Assembly (NCBI GenBank): GCA_032718865.1
Contig: JALUTQ010000017.1
Location: 1 to 64,000 of the forward strand
Origin: Tilletia caries
Taxonomy: Eukaryota > Basidiomycota > Exobasidiomycetes > Tilletiales > Tilletiaceae
Direction: 5' to 3'
Length of the DNA: 64,000 nt
Shown: piece by piece, positions 45,655 through 59,634 of the stretch
Position numbering within the stretch: position 1 is the stretch's first letter
Layout: each line of letters opens with the position of its first letter
Notes under the pieces: model-generated
Database searches by the model: none
What the model saw: the letters and a program-made list of their open reading frames with translations, nothing else
Told to the model about the DNA's origin: nothing
Translations under genes and position numbers: made by a program

Positions 45655-47582
45655 CGGCAGCTCAGCACGCAACCGCATCGCGCCTCTGGTCAAACGCGCG
45701 CAAGAATCGCACACACGGGAATGGCTCCTCCACCAGCAATACCACCACCAGCAGCACCAGCAACAACGCAACCATAGCACGCGCACGCGCACGCGCTCAG
45801 CTCCTCATCAAGCTCGGCATCGACCCCACCTCAGCACTCAGGGCCACCAACGCAGTCGCACCCGCAAAGCCCGCAAACGCTCCCACAGCACCCACCGCCC
45901 TGTCCAGAGGCCGCGGCAGGAAGACCCTCAAGGCACTCAGGAAGGCAACCATCGCTGCCTCCATCGGCGGCATCAACCTCGCCAGTGTACGAGCAGGCGC
46001 ACTCGCATCGGGACTCGGTCTCAGCAATGCATCTCCTTCGACCCCCAGCAGGCCAGCACCGCCTCCTCCTCCTCCTAGAGAACGATCAGCATCAGCATCG
46101 AGCCTTCGCTTCCCGACCAGGATCGAACGGGCCGCTCAGAATGCCAGGGCTGTTCAGCGCGCCACTAGGGCAGCCCCACTCATGGCCCATGTCGACCCAT
46201 CCCAGGCCGCTCCACCTGTCCAAGTTGACGAAGCCAAGAAAGCGGCCGAGGGAAGTACAAGCGACAGCAGCGATAGTCTTCTGTGGACCTTGTTCAGCTC
46301 TCTTCTCTCGCGCCAAACGGGCCAACGCCGGGACGATGCGTTCCCCTCTGAAAGCCAGCAGAAGGAACACCAACGAGGCGCATTCACCCAGAACTATCCC
46401 TCCTCCGCGTCGCTCGTGGATTCATCTCGACAGCGGGATCGGCATCAGCAAGATCAGGAGCAGGACCAGGACCACCCGCTCCAGAGGAGTTCGTCAACTC
46501 ATTCGATCAGGGAGCCGAGCTATCGCGTCTCTTCCCCTTCTCAGAACAGTAGTACCACCACCAACAACAACAGCAACAATAACAACAACAACAACGCCAA
46601 TCAGGCCCATCTCCGCGAAGGCATTTTGAATTCACACGCACCGCCCTTTTTCGAACTGCTGCCCCTCCATCTGCCGGCGGACTATCCTCCGCCGACACCG
46701 AGGATACCGGACATGGAGATGCGCGCCCTCGCACTCGGCGTCAATCATCTGGCGGGCGACGATGTTGGGCCCGATACGGCATGGGTGTTGGAGAAGCCAG
46801 CTGTGAGTTGTGTCCCTCCCATTCATACTGCACTCTCGCTTTATGTTAAGTTGAAAAATGCTGAGTTTCGTTACCGGGAGATCAAGCGACTGGAATACCT
46901 GGGCGACTCCGTGCTCGAGCTCGCCACCCGCACCCTCATCTTCCGCGAAGTGGCCGACCTGTCCCCAAAAACGATGGCCATCCTCAAATCGCACCTCGTC
47001 TCCAACGACATCCTCGGCCATCTCTACAACCAGGCCGGGCTCGAGACGCTCCGGCTCGACACGGCCGAGTGGGCGTTGGAGACGCTAAGGACGCAACACC
47101 CGAAGAGCGCGATTGGGCCCCCGCCGCTCCATCCGTCGTTCTCACACAGCCACGCGGCGCTGATGATGAAGCGTCGTCCGCCCTCCTCCTCTTCAAAAGA
47201 CGCAGACGAGCAACACGAAGCAGCCCGACGCCGCCGTCTAGCGCTGTACCTGCCCGACCTCCCGCACTCGCGCAAAGCAGACCTGTTCGAAGCATATCTG
47301 GGAGCACTGTATCTGAGTCAGCCGCCGAGTATTGCGAGCGAGTGGACGCAGAACTTGCTCAGGCCGTTCGCGGCGCGGGCGATGAGGCATGAGTTGATGG
47401 GGATTGAGGAGGCGCTTACTCGGGCTGGGGTCGTTAGGCGGAGGGTTCGGGGTGGGCGGGAGAGTGTGGGTGCGGGTGCGGGTCAGATTGGGGGGAGAAG
47501 GGGGAAGCGGCGAAGTGGGGGAGAGGGGGAGGAGGAGGAGGGGCGGGAGGGGTCCTGGTGGAGGAGGTTGTTGGGCTGGTGA
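45462..47582 (+). CDS. RNase III-domain protein, probably mitochondrial
   Basis: The frame encodes up to 706 residues. The start is rich in Ala, Arg and Ser (VPVRCFHSSSSSAARVL), a typical mitochondrial targeting sequence, followed by long low-complexity Ser/Gly/Asn regions. The C-terminal third has an RNase III domain with KRLEYLGDSVLE and KADLFEAYLGALYL, holding the acidic residues that bind the catalytic metals. No double-stranded-RNA-binding domain is visible after it. A 48-nt segment at 46803-46850 has GT-AG borders and may be an intron; removing it keeps the frame. Candidates are a mitochondrial large-subunit ribosomal protein of the mL44/Mrpl3 type or a mitochondrial RNase III. The conserved acidic residues favour activity. 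Confidence 0.7.
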
Positions 47583-48482
47583 ACTAACATCTCCCTTGGG
47601 ACATTTGAAATCTAGACACACTTCCTTGCCTTGCCCTTCGTATACATGCATCCATCGCGCTCCAACAGCATTGGGAATAGGCATAAGGCAGCACCTGGGT
47701 GCAAGAGCGATTCCGACTTGGTTGAGGACTACCGCCTCGATACCGACGTTCTTTCCTTTGTTGATCATTTACCTAGTCTGGTCACACCAGACCGCGCTGT
47801 GCGCGGTCTGGCTCCACTCGACGAAATTTGAGTGACACCTCCCGCAAAATTTTCCTTTTGCATCCAACCAACGCACACTTCCATGCCTCACAGCACCTTT
47901 ACTCATCAACCAATGTCAGAACAAAGTCATCGGCCTTGTGAGGGTTACACCCAAAGTACACAGTCCAGGTGTTATTTTTGGTATTCCGGCACTTCCCATG
48001 GTCGTAGCTGACGCTTCTGTCAACCGCATTTCTGGTCTCTTCCTTTATCTGCTACCTCAGCCCTTTTTTTCCACTCCTCTGCATAGCAACAGCCTTGCTC
48101 AGTCAGTCGAAGGGAGTTTTGAGTGAGTGAGGGCCCGTGCGCGAGCCCTCTGGAAGCGCGAGACGGGCGACGAAATGAGGTAGACAACTTTGGCTCTGAG
48201 TGAGGGAGGTGCCCAATAGGGGTCTTTCGCCACATGACGCGTCGCACGATATGACGCTAATTTGGACGCGGGTTGAAAATTGGCTGGAGCGAGTTGACGC
48301 CCCACACGATTGGCGTCAACTCCACCACTGATCTTGCCGCCAGCAAAAAAGGCTTGATCGTCGTTTTTCTTTTCTTTTTTCCATGGTTAATTCATAACCT
48401 TCACCTCCTCATAGCACCTTCGCTGTTCCTCATCGTGATAGCTGCCCTCCTCATCAGCGCCCCTGTCCTCCTCATCTTCGTC

Positions 48483-50044
48483 ATGGCAGCTTCTTCTTCT
48501 TCCCTGTCGCCCCCTCCCTTCTTTTCAGGAGACCCCATGCCGCAATCGAACACTTCAGTCGTTCCCAGTGATAGCGACAGCTCGCGTGAAGGCACTCCCG
48601 ACAGCCAGCTCTCGGCTGCCAGTGTTGCACGCCGTCAGCGCGTTGCAGAGGCTGAGATCTTGGACGGAGACGGCGAAACTTACCCGACACAAGCCTCAGT
48701 GGTCGAGAAGGTCTTCTCGGAGGCAGACAAGGCCGCCGAGCAAGAAGAAACCGGCACGGAGCGCAAGACTGTGCTGGACGAGGTCCACGTGGTATTCTTA
48801 TATTATCTAATCTCCCTTTATTCTCTCACTTCCCTTTCTTCTCACACTTCCTCCACACTTCACCTCCACATTTCCCACGCTCCTCTCTCAGTCATACTTT
48901 TCCATTTCCCACGCTCCTCTCTCAGTCATACTTTTCCTCGCTCCTCACTTGTACCTAGTTCTCGGGCCATTCATTCTTCTTCTGACATTTGCACCTTTAC
49001 TGATCTACCGCTGGTGATCTTGGGCGTTGCCCGCATCGTGGCCGCTGGCCCTATTGGTCGCTGACCAATATAAAGACGGGACGTCAAGAGGGGTCCTTGC
49101 AGTGGTCAGGCCCCGAGCTTCGAGCCCTCCTCATCTCTATGGAGGCTCATACAGTCTTCGGGCCGTCCATGTCTGCCGATCAGCGCGCTCAGGCTTGGCT
49201 CGACACAGTTGCAGACGTCAACAAATGGAATAAACAGAACCCTCGAAAGGGTGGTCGTTTTCCTACGCGCACGGTGGACGGTTGTGATAACAAGTGGAGG
49301 AAGAAGCTTTATGGGGCTATCCGGGCGGGAGAGAGTGCCTCGAAGATCGCTAGTGGCCCCACAGAGGACGACGACGCGCTCATGGCCACGTGCCAGACAC
49401 TCAAGGATCAGTGGGACCAGCAGGTCCGGGACGAGACCGTCAAGCGGGAGGCCAAGAAGAAGGCCAAGAACCCGGACCTGGCGAAGGCCATCAACGCCCG
49501 CGACAAGGCCACCAACTCGCTCTCCTATTCCAAGACTGCTCCTCCCTCCTCCACCACCGACGCCTCTTCCTCCAAGACCCCCTTGCCCCCCTCCGACCCG
49601 TCTGCCCCCGACGCCGAGCAGGAGGGCACCGGCGGCGACGGCGGCGGTGAGCTCGGCGGCAGCGACAAGGGCAAGAGCACCACTCGCCTCCGCACGCGCA
49701 AGAGCGACGCCTCCAGCGCCGAGCTCACCGCCGCCGTCGCCGCCATGTCCTCCCGGCAGCTGGCTGCTGCCGACAAGGCACGCGAGCAGCAGCAGCAGCA
49801 GCACGACGAGACGCTCCGCCTTGCCGACAAGGCGCGTGCGCTTCAGCGCCAGGAGCACCGGGAGCGTCTGGCGAGGGAGGACAGGCGGCTCGGCCTCGAG
49901 GAGCGCGCGCTGAAGGGGAAGGAGAAGCAGGAGGACAGGTTCAGTAGTCTGGAGGACGAGGTCAAGCAGCTGGGTGCGGCCGTGACCGAGGCGGGAAACA
50001 CAAGCAAGCAGGTCCTCGACTACTTGAAGGACAAGCTCCAGTGA
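48483..50044 (+). CDS. Myb/SANT-like DNA-binding protein of the Harbinger element
   Basis: In Harbinger transposons this partner protein binds the element ends and helps bring in the transposase. Exon 1 runs from ATG 48483 to about 48788 and is acidic. Exon 2, from about 49073, contains the trihelix/Myb-SANT-like region with three Trp at its core (LQWSGPELRALLISM, AWLDTVADVNKWN, CDNKWRKKLYGAI). A Ser/Pro/Gly-rich linker follows. The C-terminal half is a long charged coiled coil (Gln/Arg/Glu-rich, 49750-50040), probably for dimerisation. The stop is 65 bp from the stop of the transposase gene. The first-exon junction is inferred from the donor GTGGTA and acceptor AAAG, which are weak. Confidence 0.7.
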
Positions 50045-50109
50045 TGCGATGTGATGTGTGGTAGCCTCAGGCAATGTCATCTAGGCATGTTGTTTGAAAT
50101 TTGAAATTA

Positions 50110-51144
50110 CTACATAGGTACAAAATATTGGCGGAGAGTGGGAGTGGAGCACAAAAATGTCTGACTGGTTTCGTTCCCAGAGACGCACGAGAGCGCGTTA
50201 CGGAGCAGCGCACAGACGCGGTACTGCTTCGCGAGGTTGCTGTGCAGGACCCGCTGATCCTTCTTGACGTTGCGGCGAGGGAAGAGTGTTGGGATCCCGC
50301 CGATCGCCCACTCGACGGCGATGCGGACGCGGGACATCTCGAGGTTGAAGCGGGTCTGGGCGGGGGTAAGGAAGAGGCCCTTGTGGGGCACGACGAGGTG
50401 GCCGAGAGCAGCGTAGCCCTTGTCGCCGAAGAGTAGTAGATCGCTTCCGTTGGGCGCCTTGGAATGTTGATTGAGCCATGAGTGTAGTTGACTATCGTGT
50501 AGGACGAATGAGTCGTTCCTTCTTTCTGAGGCCGGACCATAGACCCAAATCATACCATCAGGACCAATGACAATCTGATATTTGAGGCCATGATGGCGCT
50601 TATGTCCACTGTAGTATTCTCTTTGATTCCTAGTGGGACGCGCGGTGGGCCTGACCGTCCCATCAACGAAGCCCCACACGTCCGAGAGCGGACAGCCTTG
50701 ACGTCGGACACAGTCCGCGTACACGCGCAGTCGCTGTCGGGAGAGGATCCCGTCGTGTGCCCTGTTGATATCGAGCAGGTGTTTCCATTTGTTGTCTATT
50801 ACGTCTGTCATTTCGGCACATAGTCGTGAGCATGCGGCCTCCGACCGCCCGAACGCCCTTGAGACAGTCGGCAGCCAAGCGCCGCCTAAGAAGGCGAGCA
50901 GCAGCAGTAGACCAGTCTGAGAGTCGATGGTGTCTCTCTCTGTAGTGACGATCGCTCCAGGTAGTTGTAAAGACGAAAATATGTTGTGAAATTCTGATTG
51001 GGTGACGCGAAAAAAACATTGGAAATCTTGAAACTCGAGCAAGTCGGACAACGAGGGGCGTGAGGGCGGCGACGAGAAGGAGGACCGAGACGGGTGCTTC
51101 ACCGCATGGGCGGCAAGGAGGACAGTAAGAGGAAGTGTATCCAT
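50110..51144 (-). CDS. Harbinger-type DDE transposase (DDE_Tnp_4 family)
   Basis: A single open frame of 344 residues. The catalytic triad is visible: Asp161 in VWGFVDGTVRP, Asp241 in LLLFGDKGYAAL and Glu278 in VRIAVEWAIGGI. The spacing and the surrounding signature (FVDGT, GDKGY, VEW.IG) are typical of the PIF/Harbinger superfamily. The gene appears intact and uninterrupted, so the element may still be mobile. Its start lies about 670 bp inside the right end of the transposon. Confidence 0.85.
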   Translation of the reverse strand: MDTLPLTVLLAAHAVKHPSRSSFSSPPSRPSLSDLLEFQDFQCFFRVTQSEFHNIFSSLQLPGAIVTTERDTIDSQTGLLLLLAFLGGAWLPTVSRAFGRSEAACSRLCAEMTDVIDNKWKHLLDINRAHDGILSRQRLRVYADCVRRQGCPLSDVWGFVDGTVRPTARPTRNQREYYSGHKRHHGLKYQIVIGPDGMIWVYGPASERRNDSFVLHDSQLHSWLNQHSKAPNGSDLLLFGDKGYAALGHLVVPHKGLFLTPAQTRFNLEMSRVRIAVEWAIGGIPTLFPRRNVKKDQRVLHSNLAKQYRVCALLRNALSCVSGNETSQTFLCSTPTLRQYFVPM

Positions 51145-51849
51145 TGCGTGAAAATAGACTAGATAGCGAAGGCAAGGTGCATATGATCAGTGACTGGAGA
51201 GTGAGGACGATACGCGCTGCTGACGCGTAAACGAGAGACAGGGGAGGGGCGGGGCTGCTTACGGGTACCAGCGACAAGACGGACGCGTAGCTGTGGGCAA
51301 GGGACAGCGTGCGAGGCGCAGCAGCGCACGGAACGAACGGACGAGCGGGTGCGGGCGAGGGGGCACACGGGGCACGCAGCACGGGGCACCGACAGGCAGC
51401 AAGGCAGAGGAGCACGGCAAAGGCGCAGCAGGGCGCGAAGGAACAACGGCCAAGTGTGTTTACTGTATCAGAAAGGCAATGGAAAAATGTCAGCCATTGT
51501 TTGGAATGCAGGGAAACGAGACACTCACGACTGGGACCTGGTGAGGGGTGGTCATGGTCCGCATCTGGCTCGCAGAAAGTTTGCTTGTTACTTCCGGATG
51601 ATCGGCGTGATCATCCAGGTGATCACACAATCTAGCCTGAGTTTAAAGTTCATGTGCTGCGAAAGGAAAAATTGGAGGCGGCATGACTAAATTGATTACG
51701 GCATAATGAGCTTTTGACGGCACTCATGCCGTGGGGGCGAAAGACCCCTAATGAAATCGAGTCGAGTGGGGCCAGACCGTCACCACGGGATCTTGTGTCC
51801 TCTCATCACGTGCGTCGACGGTCTGGTGTGACCAGACTAATCATTTACC

Positions 51850-52398
51850 CGTCTCCGCCCTTGTTGCAGCCAAATGTACAAACGTCCAACGCACTGGTCC
51901 GTTCACTTATAGATTGGTCCGTCTACTCATAAATCTCTGGCCCTCTGAACCATTATTTTCAGACGCTTTGTCTAATTCTTTCCTCCGTTTCCCCGTCATC
52001 CACCCATATGATTTGGTCCTCTCGCCCACTTTTGCTCGGTCCCCCCCCCCCTTTGGTTTAACCAAGGAAAAACAACAATTTACCTCCCCAAAAGTCTTAA
52101 AAGAGGACCGAAATCCTCAGAACGGAACGAGCGTGGCGCTGCCCGTCCTCAGTGGCAGCCTCAGTGCCTCTTTTGTATTCTTGCAGTCCCAGTTTTGTAA
52201 AGGACATACAATATGGAAGCCACAAACGACACGTTTGTAATCATAACCGTTCTTTAATTTTCAGGATTAGCCATGACTTTTGGAAGCGGGGGAACGGACC
52301 TTTTGACGGGGTGGTTTGTGGCAAAATTTTGGGTAAGTAGGATCTGGATACTGGGCAAACGGATTCCACTTTCCGTGGGGTGAACGGACCAATCCATG
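51850..52398. other. No gene; possible degraded repeat
   Basis: The motif ACGGACC or GGTCCGT recurs (about 51897, 51927, 52293, 52384). Nothing coding is recognisable. Confidence 0.35.
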
Positions 52399-53032
52399 CA
52401 CTGCTAGCAGGGGGGGGTGTTTTAACGGGGTCAGAAAGAACGCTAAAAAAATGTTTTACGTCTGTTTTAGGATTTAGGCGTTTTACACTTGTTTTACACT
52501 TTTCTTAAAACAGGGTTGATTTGGGCACCCTTACGTCGCGTAAAACGCAATGCTAAAACGATGACATAATGCCCAGATCGGGTTTAATGCCCGCCTCGGT
52601 TGAAAGCCGTTCAGCTGTTCCTCCGCCCAGAGTAAGTCACGTGCACTCTCTCGAGTCGTCCCTACCGCAAAAGTGAGCAAGGTGACTGAGAAAAAAAAGA
52701 CGCAACAACGTCGTTTGAAGCAAGTTTTACGCAGGCATATCTGTGGTGAGGGCACCCTGCCACAGCAAGAATGCGTGCGCTGGGGGCGAAGGGGTGTAGG
52801 TGCTCCACCCTGCGCATGACGGGGAGCGTACCAATGTCAAACGGGTGCCGCTCATGAGGGAGAGGAGCTCTGATTAGGGTTTCCATAAAACAGGCATGTT
52901 TTACACTGTTTTACACCCTGGGTTTAGATGGCCTAAAATCGGGACAAAATGCAAAAATAATAAAGTAGACATAACTCGCCTGTTTTATCGCTGTTCCACA
53001 CAGCTTAAAACACCCCCCCCCTGCTAGCAGTG
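52399..53032 (+). mobile_element. Non-autonomous CACTA-like element
   Basis: The ends are inverted repeats CACTGCTAGCAGGGGG...TGTTTTAA (52399-52425 and 53005-53032) that differ only in the length of the G run. The terminal CACTG, the possible 3-bp duplication ATG on both sides, and many short TTTTA/TAAAA subterminal motifs (TGTTTTAC, TTTTACAC) are typical of CACTA (EnSpm) elements. At 634 bp it has no transposase. Confidence 0.75.
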
Positions 53033-54064
53033 ATGGGATAACGTTGGGGAAAAAGGATGGGGCGAACTTAATGAATGGCCGCCCCCATGCATCAGAGCAG
53101 TGTGTGCAGGATAACCTTGGTAAATCCACGACTTTGAATTTTTTTCGGCCCATGATTTTCTCTCCAAGGCAATGCCATTCACATCAACTTCGAATGTTCT
53201 CAAATTTGGCAAGGATGCTCAGTAAGATGTCCTCGACATGCGTGTGAAATTTGAGCACTCGTTTATATGTGCGTTGTGGAGAACTCAAGGGGGGGCGGCC
53301 TCGGAGCCTTTTCCCGCCCTAGGGCGGCCATTAAGTTCGCCCTACATACATTACATACAGTGCGAGGAGTGCGAGCCGCCAGCCAAGCCAGCGGGCACGG
53401 GCGCGAAGGGCTTGAGCGCTTGAGCGCTGGGCCGTGCGTCGGGCCTGTCGTCTGCACGGGGCAGGGTCGGAGAGTGAGTACGAAATCCTTCCCTTGCTTT
53501 GGGCATTGGGCCAAGGTCTACCGTACGGTCGGCCTGTCCTGCCGTCCCAAAGCCGACTGGGAGACGGGAGTTGGGACGTGGAGCTTCGGGATGGAGATCC
53601 GCGTGTATACTGTATCTCTGTGAGTCGAAGGAATGTAAGATATTTATTTTTCTAGCTGTTTCGACGCCCCCTGCCAGGCTGCATCTGCGCCATCTGCGTG
53701 CGCGTGATGGCGCACGTCCCTGGAACCTAGTTCAGCGACCAGCCTACGCTTGCTTGGGACTTCCTGCGTCTTCCCTTTCCGCTGTGAGCAACAGACGAAC
53801 GCATTTGGCTGAACGCTGGGCTGCTGAACGCTGAACCCTTTTTCGCTGTCTCTCCTTCGTCCTGTGCATTTTCCCAGACGGAGGCTAGGCGAACAGAGCC
53901 AGGTTCCAGACTGTTCTCTGCCTTGGATCGCCCTTCTTCCACTACTCCTTTCCGACTCCGACCATATAGACGGCCTTTGGGAGAGGAATACATCCAGGGC
54001 CTCGACTTCTCTCTCTCTCTCTCTCTCGTATTCATCCAGTACGTCTTATTTCCTTCTGCGATCG
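53033..54064. other. No secure gene; upstream region of the next gene
   Basis: Open frames here lack recognisable domains. A (CT)n run at about 54009-54027 lies in the likely 5' untranslated region of the following gene. Confidence 0.45.
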
Positions 54065-56675
54065 ATGGAAGCAGAGCATCAGCACGAGGCCGAGCCCACA
54101 GAGGCCACTACTCTCGACTTCGACTTTACCCAGTTCATGCTCAGCACAGCAGCCGACCCGCAGTCCCAGTCCCCGGCAACAACCACCCAGACCTCCTCCG
54201 CTCGCCAGAATCAGCCCTACCCGGCATTCCAACTCGAAGACCCCAGCGGCCTTCCATCGCCATCTAGCGGGCTTCTGCAGAGGAGAGCTGCGGCTGCGGC
54301 AGTCGCGTTCGATGCGAAGCAGCTACAGAACGGAGCGAACACCTTCGACTTCGACTTCGACTTCGACGCCCTCTCCCACGCAGACATCGACGCCCTCACT
54401 GCTGCCGGATATCTGTCCTTTCCAATGCCGGACATCGCCAACACGAATATAACTACTACTACCGCAACGACCATGTCAGCACCGTCCTCGTCCACAACAT
54501 CGCCAGCAGTCCCGGCACAGCCCTTCCAGCTCGAAACCATGTCTTCGCACATAAACACGACCTCTCAGCCAGCTTCTATTGACCCCACCACCAGCCCGTC
54601 CCGGTCCAAACGACGACGATCTATCGACGCCTCCTCCTCAACCACAGCGTCCAAGGCTCATTACCCTTCCGTCAGACCAGGTCCCAAACCCGCTCAACCA
54701 TCCGCACTCCGCTCCTTCCTTCGCGCACAGGCTCAGGCCAATGCCGAAGGCACACGATCGAACTCGAATTCGAACGACTCGTGGGGGAATACGACGTCTA
54801 CGTCCGCACGTAGCTTCGTTACTGACTTTAGCGCGCGCGCGATTAGGAGCGATGGCAGTTATGGGAGCACCACCACCATTCGCTCGGGAAGTGTCGGTGT
54901 CGGTGCCGGTGCGAATGTCCGAGGGAGTGCCGGGCTCAGCTTCGCTGGGGCCGGCGCGTCGATGATGATGGGTACCCCTCCCGACGCGCATGGGGGTTGT
55001 GGATGTGGATGCGGAGGTTGGGTGGAGAATGTCTTGCCTGCTGGTTGGGTCTTTGTCGGGTTGCTTGATGGACGGATGACGATCCCTACGGAGCTTTTGG
55101 CGAGGTTGCAGTGAGTGTTTCTCCCCCCCTTCCTCTCATTCCTTTTTCTTTATAGGGCGTCCCGCTGATGCTCACCTGACTCGAACTCTTCCCCAGGATA
55201 CCATACTCCGCCCTATCCTCGTCCTCCTACCCAAACACGACCTTCCTGCGAAACAGCCAGTCCTCTCGCTACAACCCACCCGCACCATCCTCGCCCCTCC
55301 TCCCTCCGCCTCCCTCCACAGCACGCCCCTTCTTTCATTCCAGAGCAGATACACCTTCGTCCTCCCCCGTCGCGCTCTTTGCGCATACCACAGCGCGCGC
55401 CACGCAGGCATCTGCATCTGCATCTGCATCTGCGTCTGCATCTGCGCAGGTTCCTACGTCGCCGCTGGCAGGGGGTGGGGAGGTCGTGGCCATGGATGAG
55501 GGGGACGAGGGCGGGGGCGATGCTCGTGCCGATACGGAGTCGAAGCTAGCTGGGCCAGGGGCAGACGTTGTGAATGGCGAACGCGACGTGAGGGCGGGGG
55601 TGGAGCCGGATGAGACGGTACCTGCTGCTGCTGCTGCTTCTGTGGAGAGGGAGGAGGAGATTGAGGAAGAGGGGATGATGCGGTTTTACGCGCTCACGAA
55701 GCGCGAGATGGAGTTGCTTCTGCACTGGCTTCGCTTTGGCATTGGTGAGTTTTGTTCAGTCGTATTTTTCTCGCATTTCTTTTGGCTGAACGCATCTCTC
55801 TTCTGCCTTCCCATGCGTGTCCAAGTGCCCAAGCACGTCCGCGCGGATCTCGATCAGCTGGGCCTCCTCGCGGATCGGTACGAGCTCAAGGAGCTCATAG
55901 AGGCTGTTAGGGATGCTAAGGATACCCGGTATATGTCCATTAAGGAGCGGGCCGAGTTTGATGGCAAGGCGGTGGGCGAGATGCAGAGGGTGAGTTTCCT
56001 TCTTTCCCCCTTCGATTCCGCTTGACATGCTCAATCTCCGCTGACTTTTTCTTCCTTGTTGATTCTTGGTCCAGCATCTCGGCTCGCTCGTCCTCTGGCC
56101 CGACCCGACGCGTTCCAAAGCAGAGAGCGACAAAAATACGACCACGAACAATAATAGCAGCAGCGGCGGCAACGGCACTCTTGCCGCCACCATCGCGGGC
56201 CCATCCTACCAAGCCGTATGTGCCGTGCTGGACGACGAACTCTGGGACCTGGCACCCTCGACGCGCAAGCTGGTCCGTGTCGACTTCCGCTTCCCGCTCG
56301 CCATGGCGCGCCAAGGGGCGATCAGCCCCTTCGGCTCGGATCAAGTGCGGGAACTGCAGGGCCAACCGGGCTGGGACTCGCTGGCGAGCAGTAGCAGTGG
56401 GCGCCAGACGCTGTGGAATACGTACCGGGACGATGCGAATCGGCAGGTGTGGCATCGGATCTTCTTTGATATGGTTGCGAAGCGGCTTTGGACGGATGGG
56501 TTTGTGATTGAGCGGGAGATGGTAGATTGTATCTCGTCCAAGGTGAGTATCTCTTGTTTTGTGTTTGGCTCTTTTTTGTTGGGGAGAAGGGGAAGGGGGG
56601 ATGCGAATGATTGGGGGCCTTACCCTATGTCTCCTTTGTCCGCTGCAACAGGTGTTCTATCTAATCAGTCGTTGA
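54065..56675 (+). CDS. Large low-complexity protein with a possible BTB-like segment
   Basis: Five exons keep phase: 54065-55110, 55197-55744, 55826-55989, 56075-56542 and 56652-56675, giving 749 residues. The first 300 residues are Ser/Thr/Asn-rich with a DFDFDFD run and a basic patch (SRSKRRRS) that could be a nuclear signal. A (GCATCT)n repeat encodes SASASA at 55407-55446. The segment RFYALTKREMELLLHWLRFG, followed across an intron by VPKHVRADLDQLGLLADRYE, resembles the second half of a BTB/T1 (KCTD-like) fold. WVFVGLLDGRMTIP near the end of exon 1 could be its first strand. This reading is tentative. The C-terminal 150 residues look globular but are not recognised. Confidence 0.5.
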
Positions 56676-57426
56676 GGGCGCGGAAGCGGAGTCGTATTCC
56701 AGGCGACGCGAGGCAGGCGACTCCTTCGATCAGATTATTCACAAAGTCGCATCCTTGCGTCACCCCTCGCCGTTCCCATTCCCCACACGTAAAAGTCAAG
56801 AAATCATGCAGCGCAACGCAACGCAACCTTCCATGTCGGTCTCTGCCCATCTCCCTAATCCCGGGCACACATACCTCGAAATCCGGTTACAAAGAGCGGC
56901 AGCCATCGACAAAACATCACCCAACAAGATTTTCTTCATCCTTTGCGAACGGTGCCAAAACCTGAGCACACGCATGCATCATACCCCCTTCCCTCCCCTT
57001 CCGTTTCGACCGAGCGCAACACCCGACTCTTCCCGCTTTCAGGACAGTTCGTTAACTGCCACGCACTCTCTGAGCATGGGCAGAGCAGGAGTAGCGGAAA
57101 TGTGGTCTGGCCATCTGTAAACGTACTTATTCGAGTTCGGAACGCTGATTTGCCCATCCCAGTTGCGTTGCGTTGCGTTGCACGACCGAACGTTCTGCAA
57201 CGCATTTGTTCTCGCAAGACGGTGTCGCGAGTGTCTGTCTAAGCGAGATCGGGCATGACGCCATTCTGATCTTGAAACGCCGGCGGTTGGGCCAAGAGGG
57301 CAAAGGCAAGAAGGAGAGGAGGAGGCGAGGGTGTCGTTCGACCAGGGCAGTCATTCTTCTCGCCTTCCACACTCACTCACTCACCAAAAGACACATAAAC
57401 ACATACACACAAGCATATAACGAAAG
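56676..57426. other. Intergenic with inverted GCAAC repeats
   Basis: Three to four GCAAC units at about 56812-56827 face GTTGC units at about 57162-57181 in inverse orientation. This could form a stem with a ~340-base loop. No gene is supported. Confidence 0.5.

Positions 57427-59634
<2,208 letters not shown>

Larger units (their letters stand above)
47774..51839 (+). mobile_element. PIF/Harbinger-like DNA transposon, complete
   Basis: The ends are perfect 21-bp inverted repeats beginning TAGTCTGGTCACACCAGACC (47774-47794 and 51819-51839), each itself containing an inverted repeat. A second inverted pair GGTCTGGCYCCACTCGAC lies inside (47805-47822 and 51761-51778). The element is flanked by the exact 10-bp direct repeat ATCATTTACC (47764-47773 and 51840-51849). 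It carries the two genes usual for Harbinger elements, a Myb/SANT-like protein and a DDE transposase, in convergent orientation. Confidence 0.9.

Noticed and set aside
49106..50080. 324-codon minus-strand frame opposite the Myb/SANT-like gene
   Set aside because: It is a Leu/Gly/Arg-rich shadow of the plus-strand coding exon, which has clear Myb-like and coiled-coil features.
53267..53834. Overlapping plus-strand frames of 60-118 codons
   Set aside because: Basic, Cys/Arg-rich compositions without domains; typical chance frames in GC-rich DNA.
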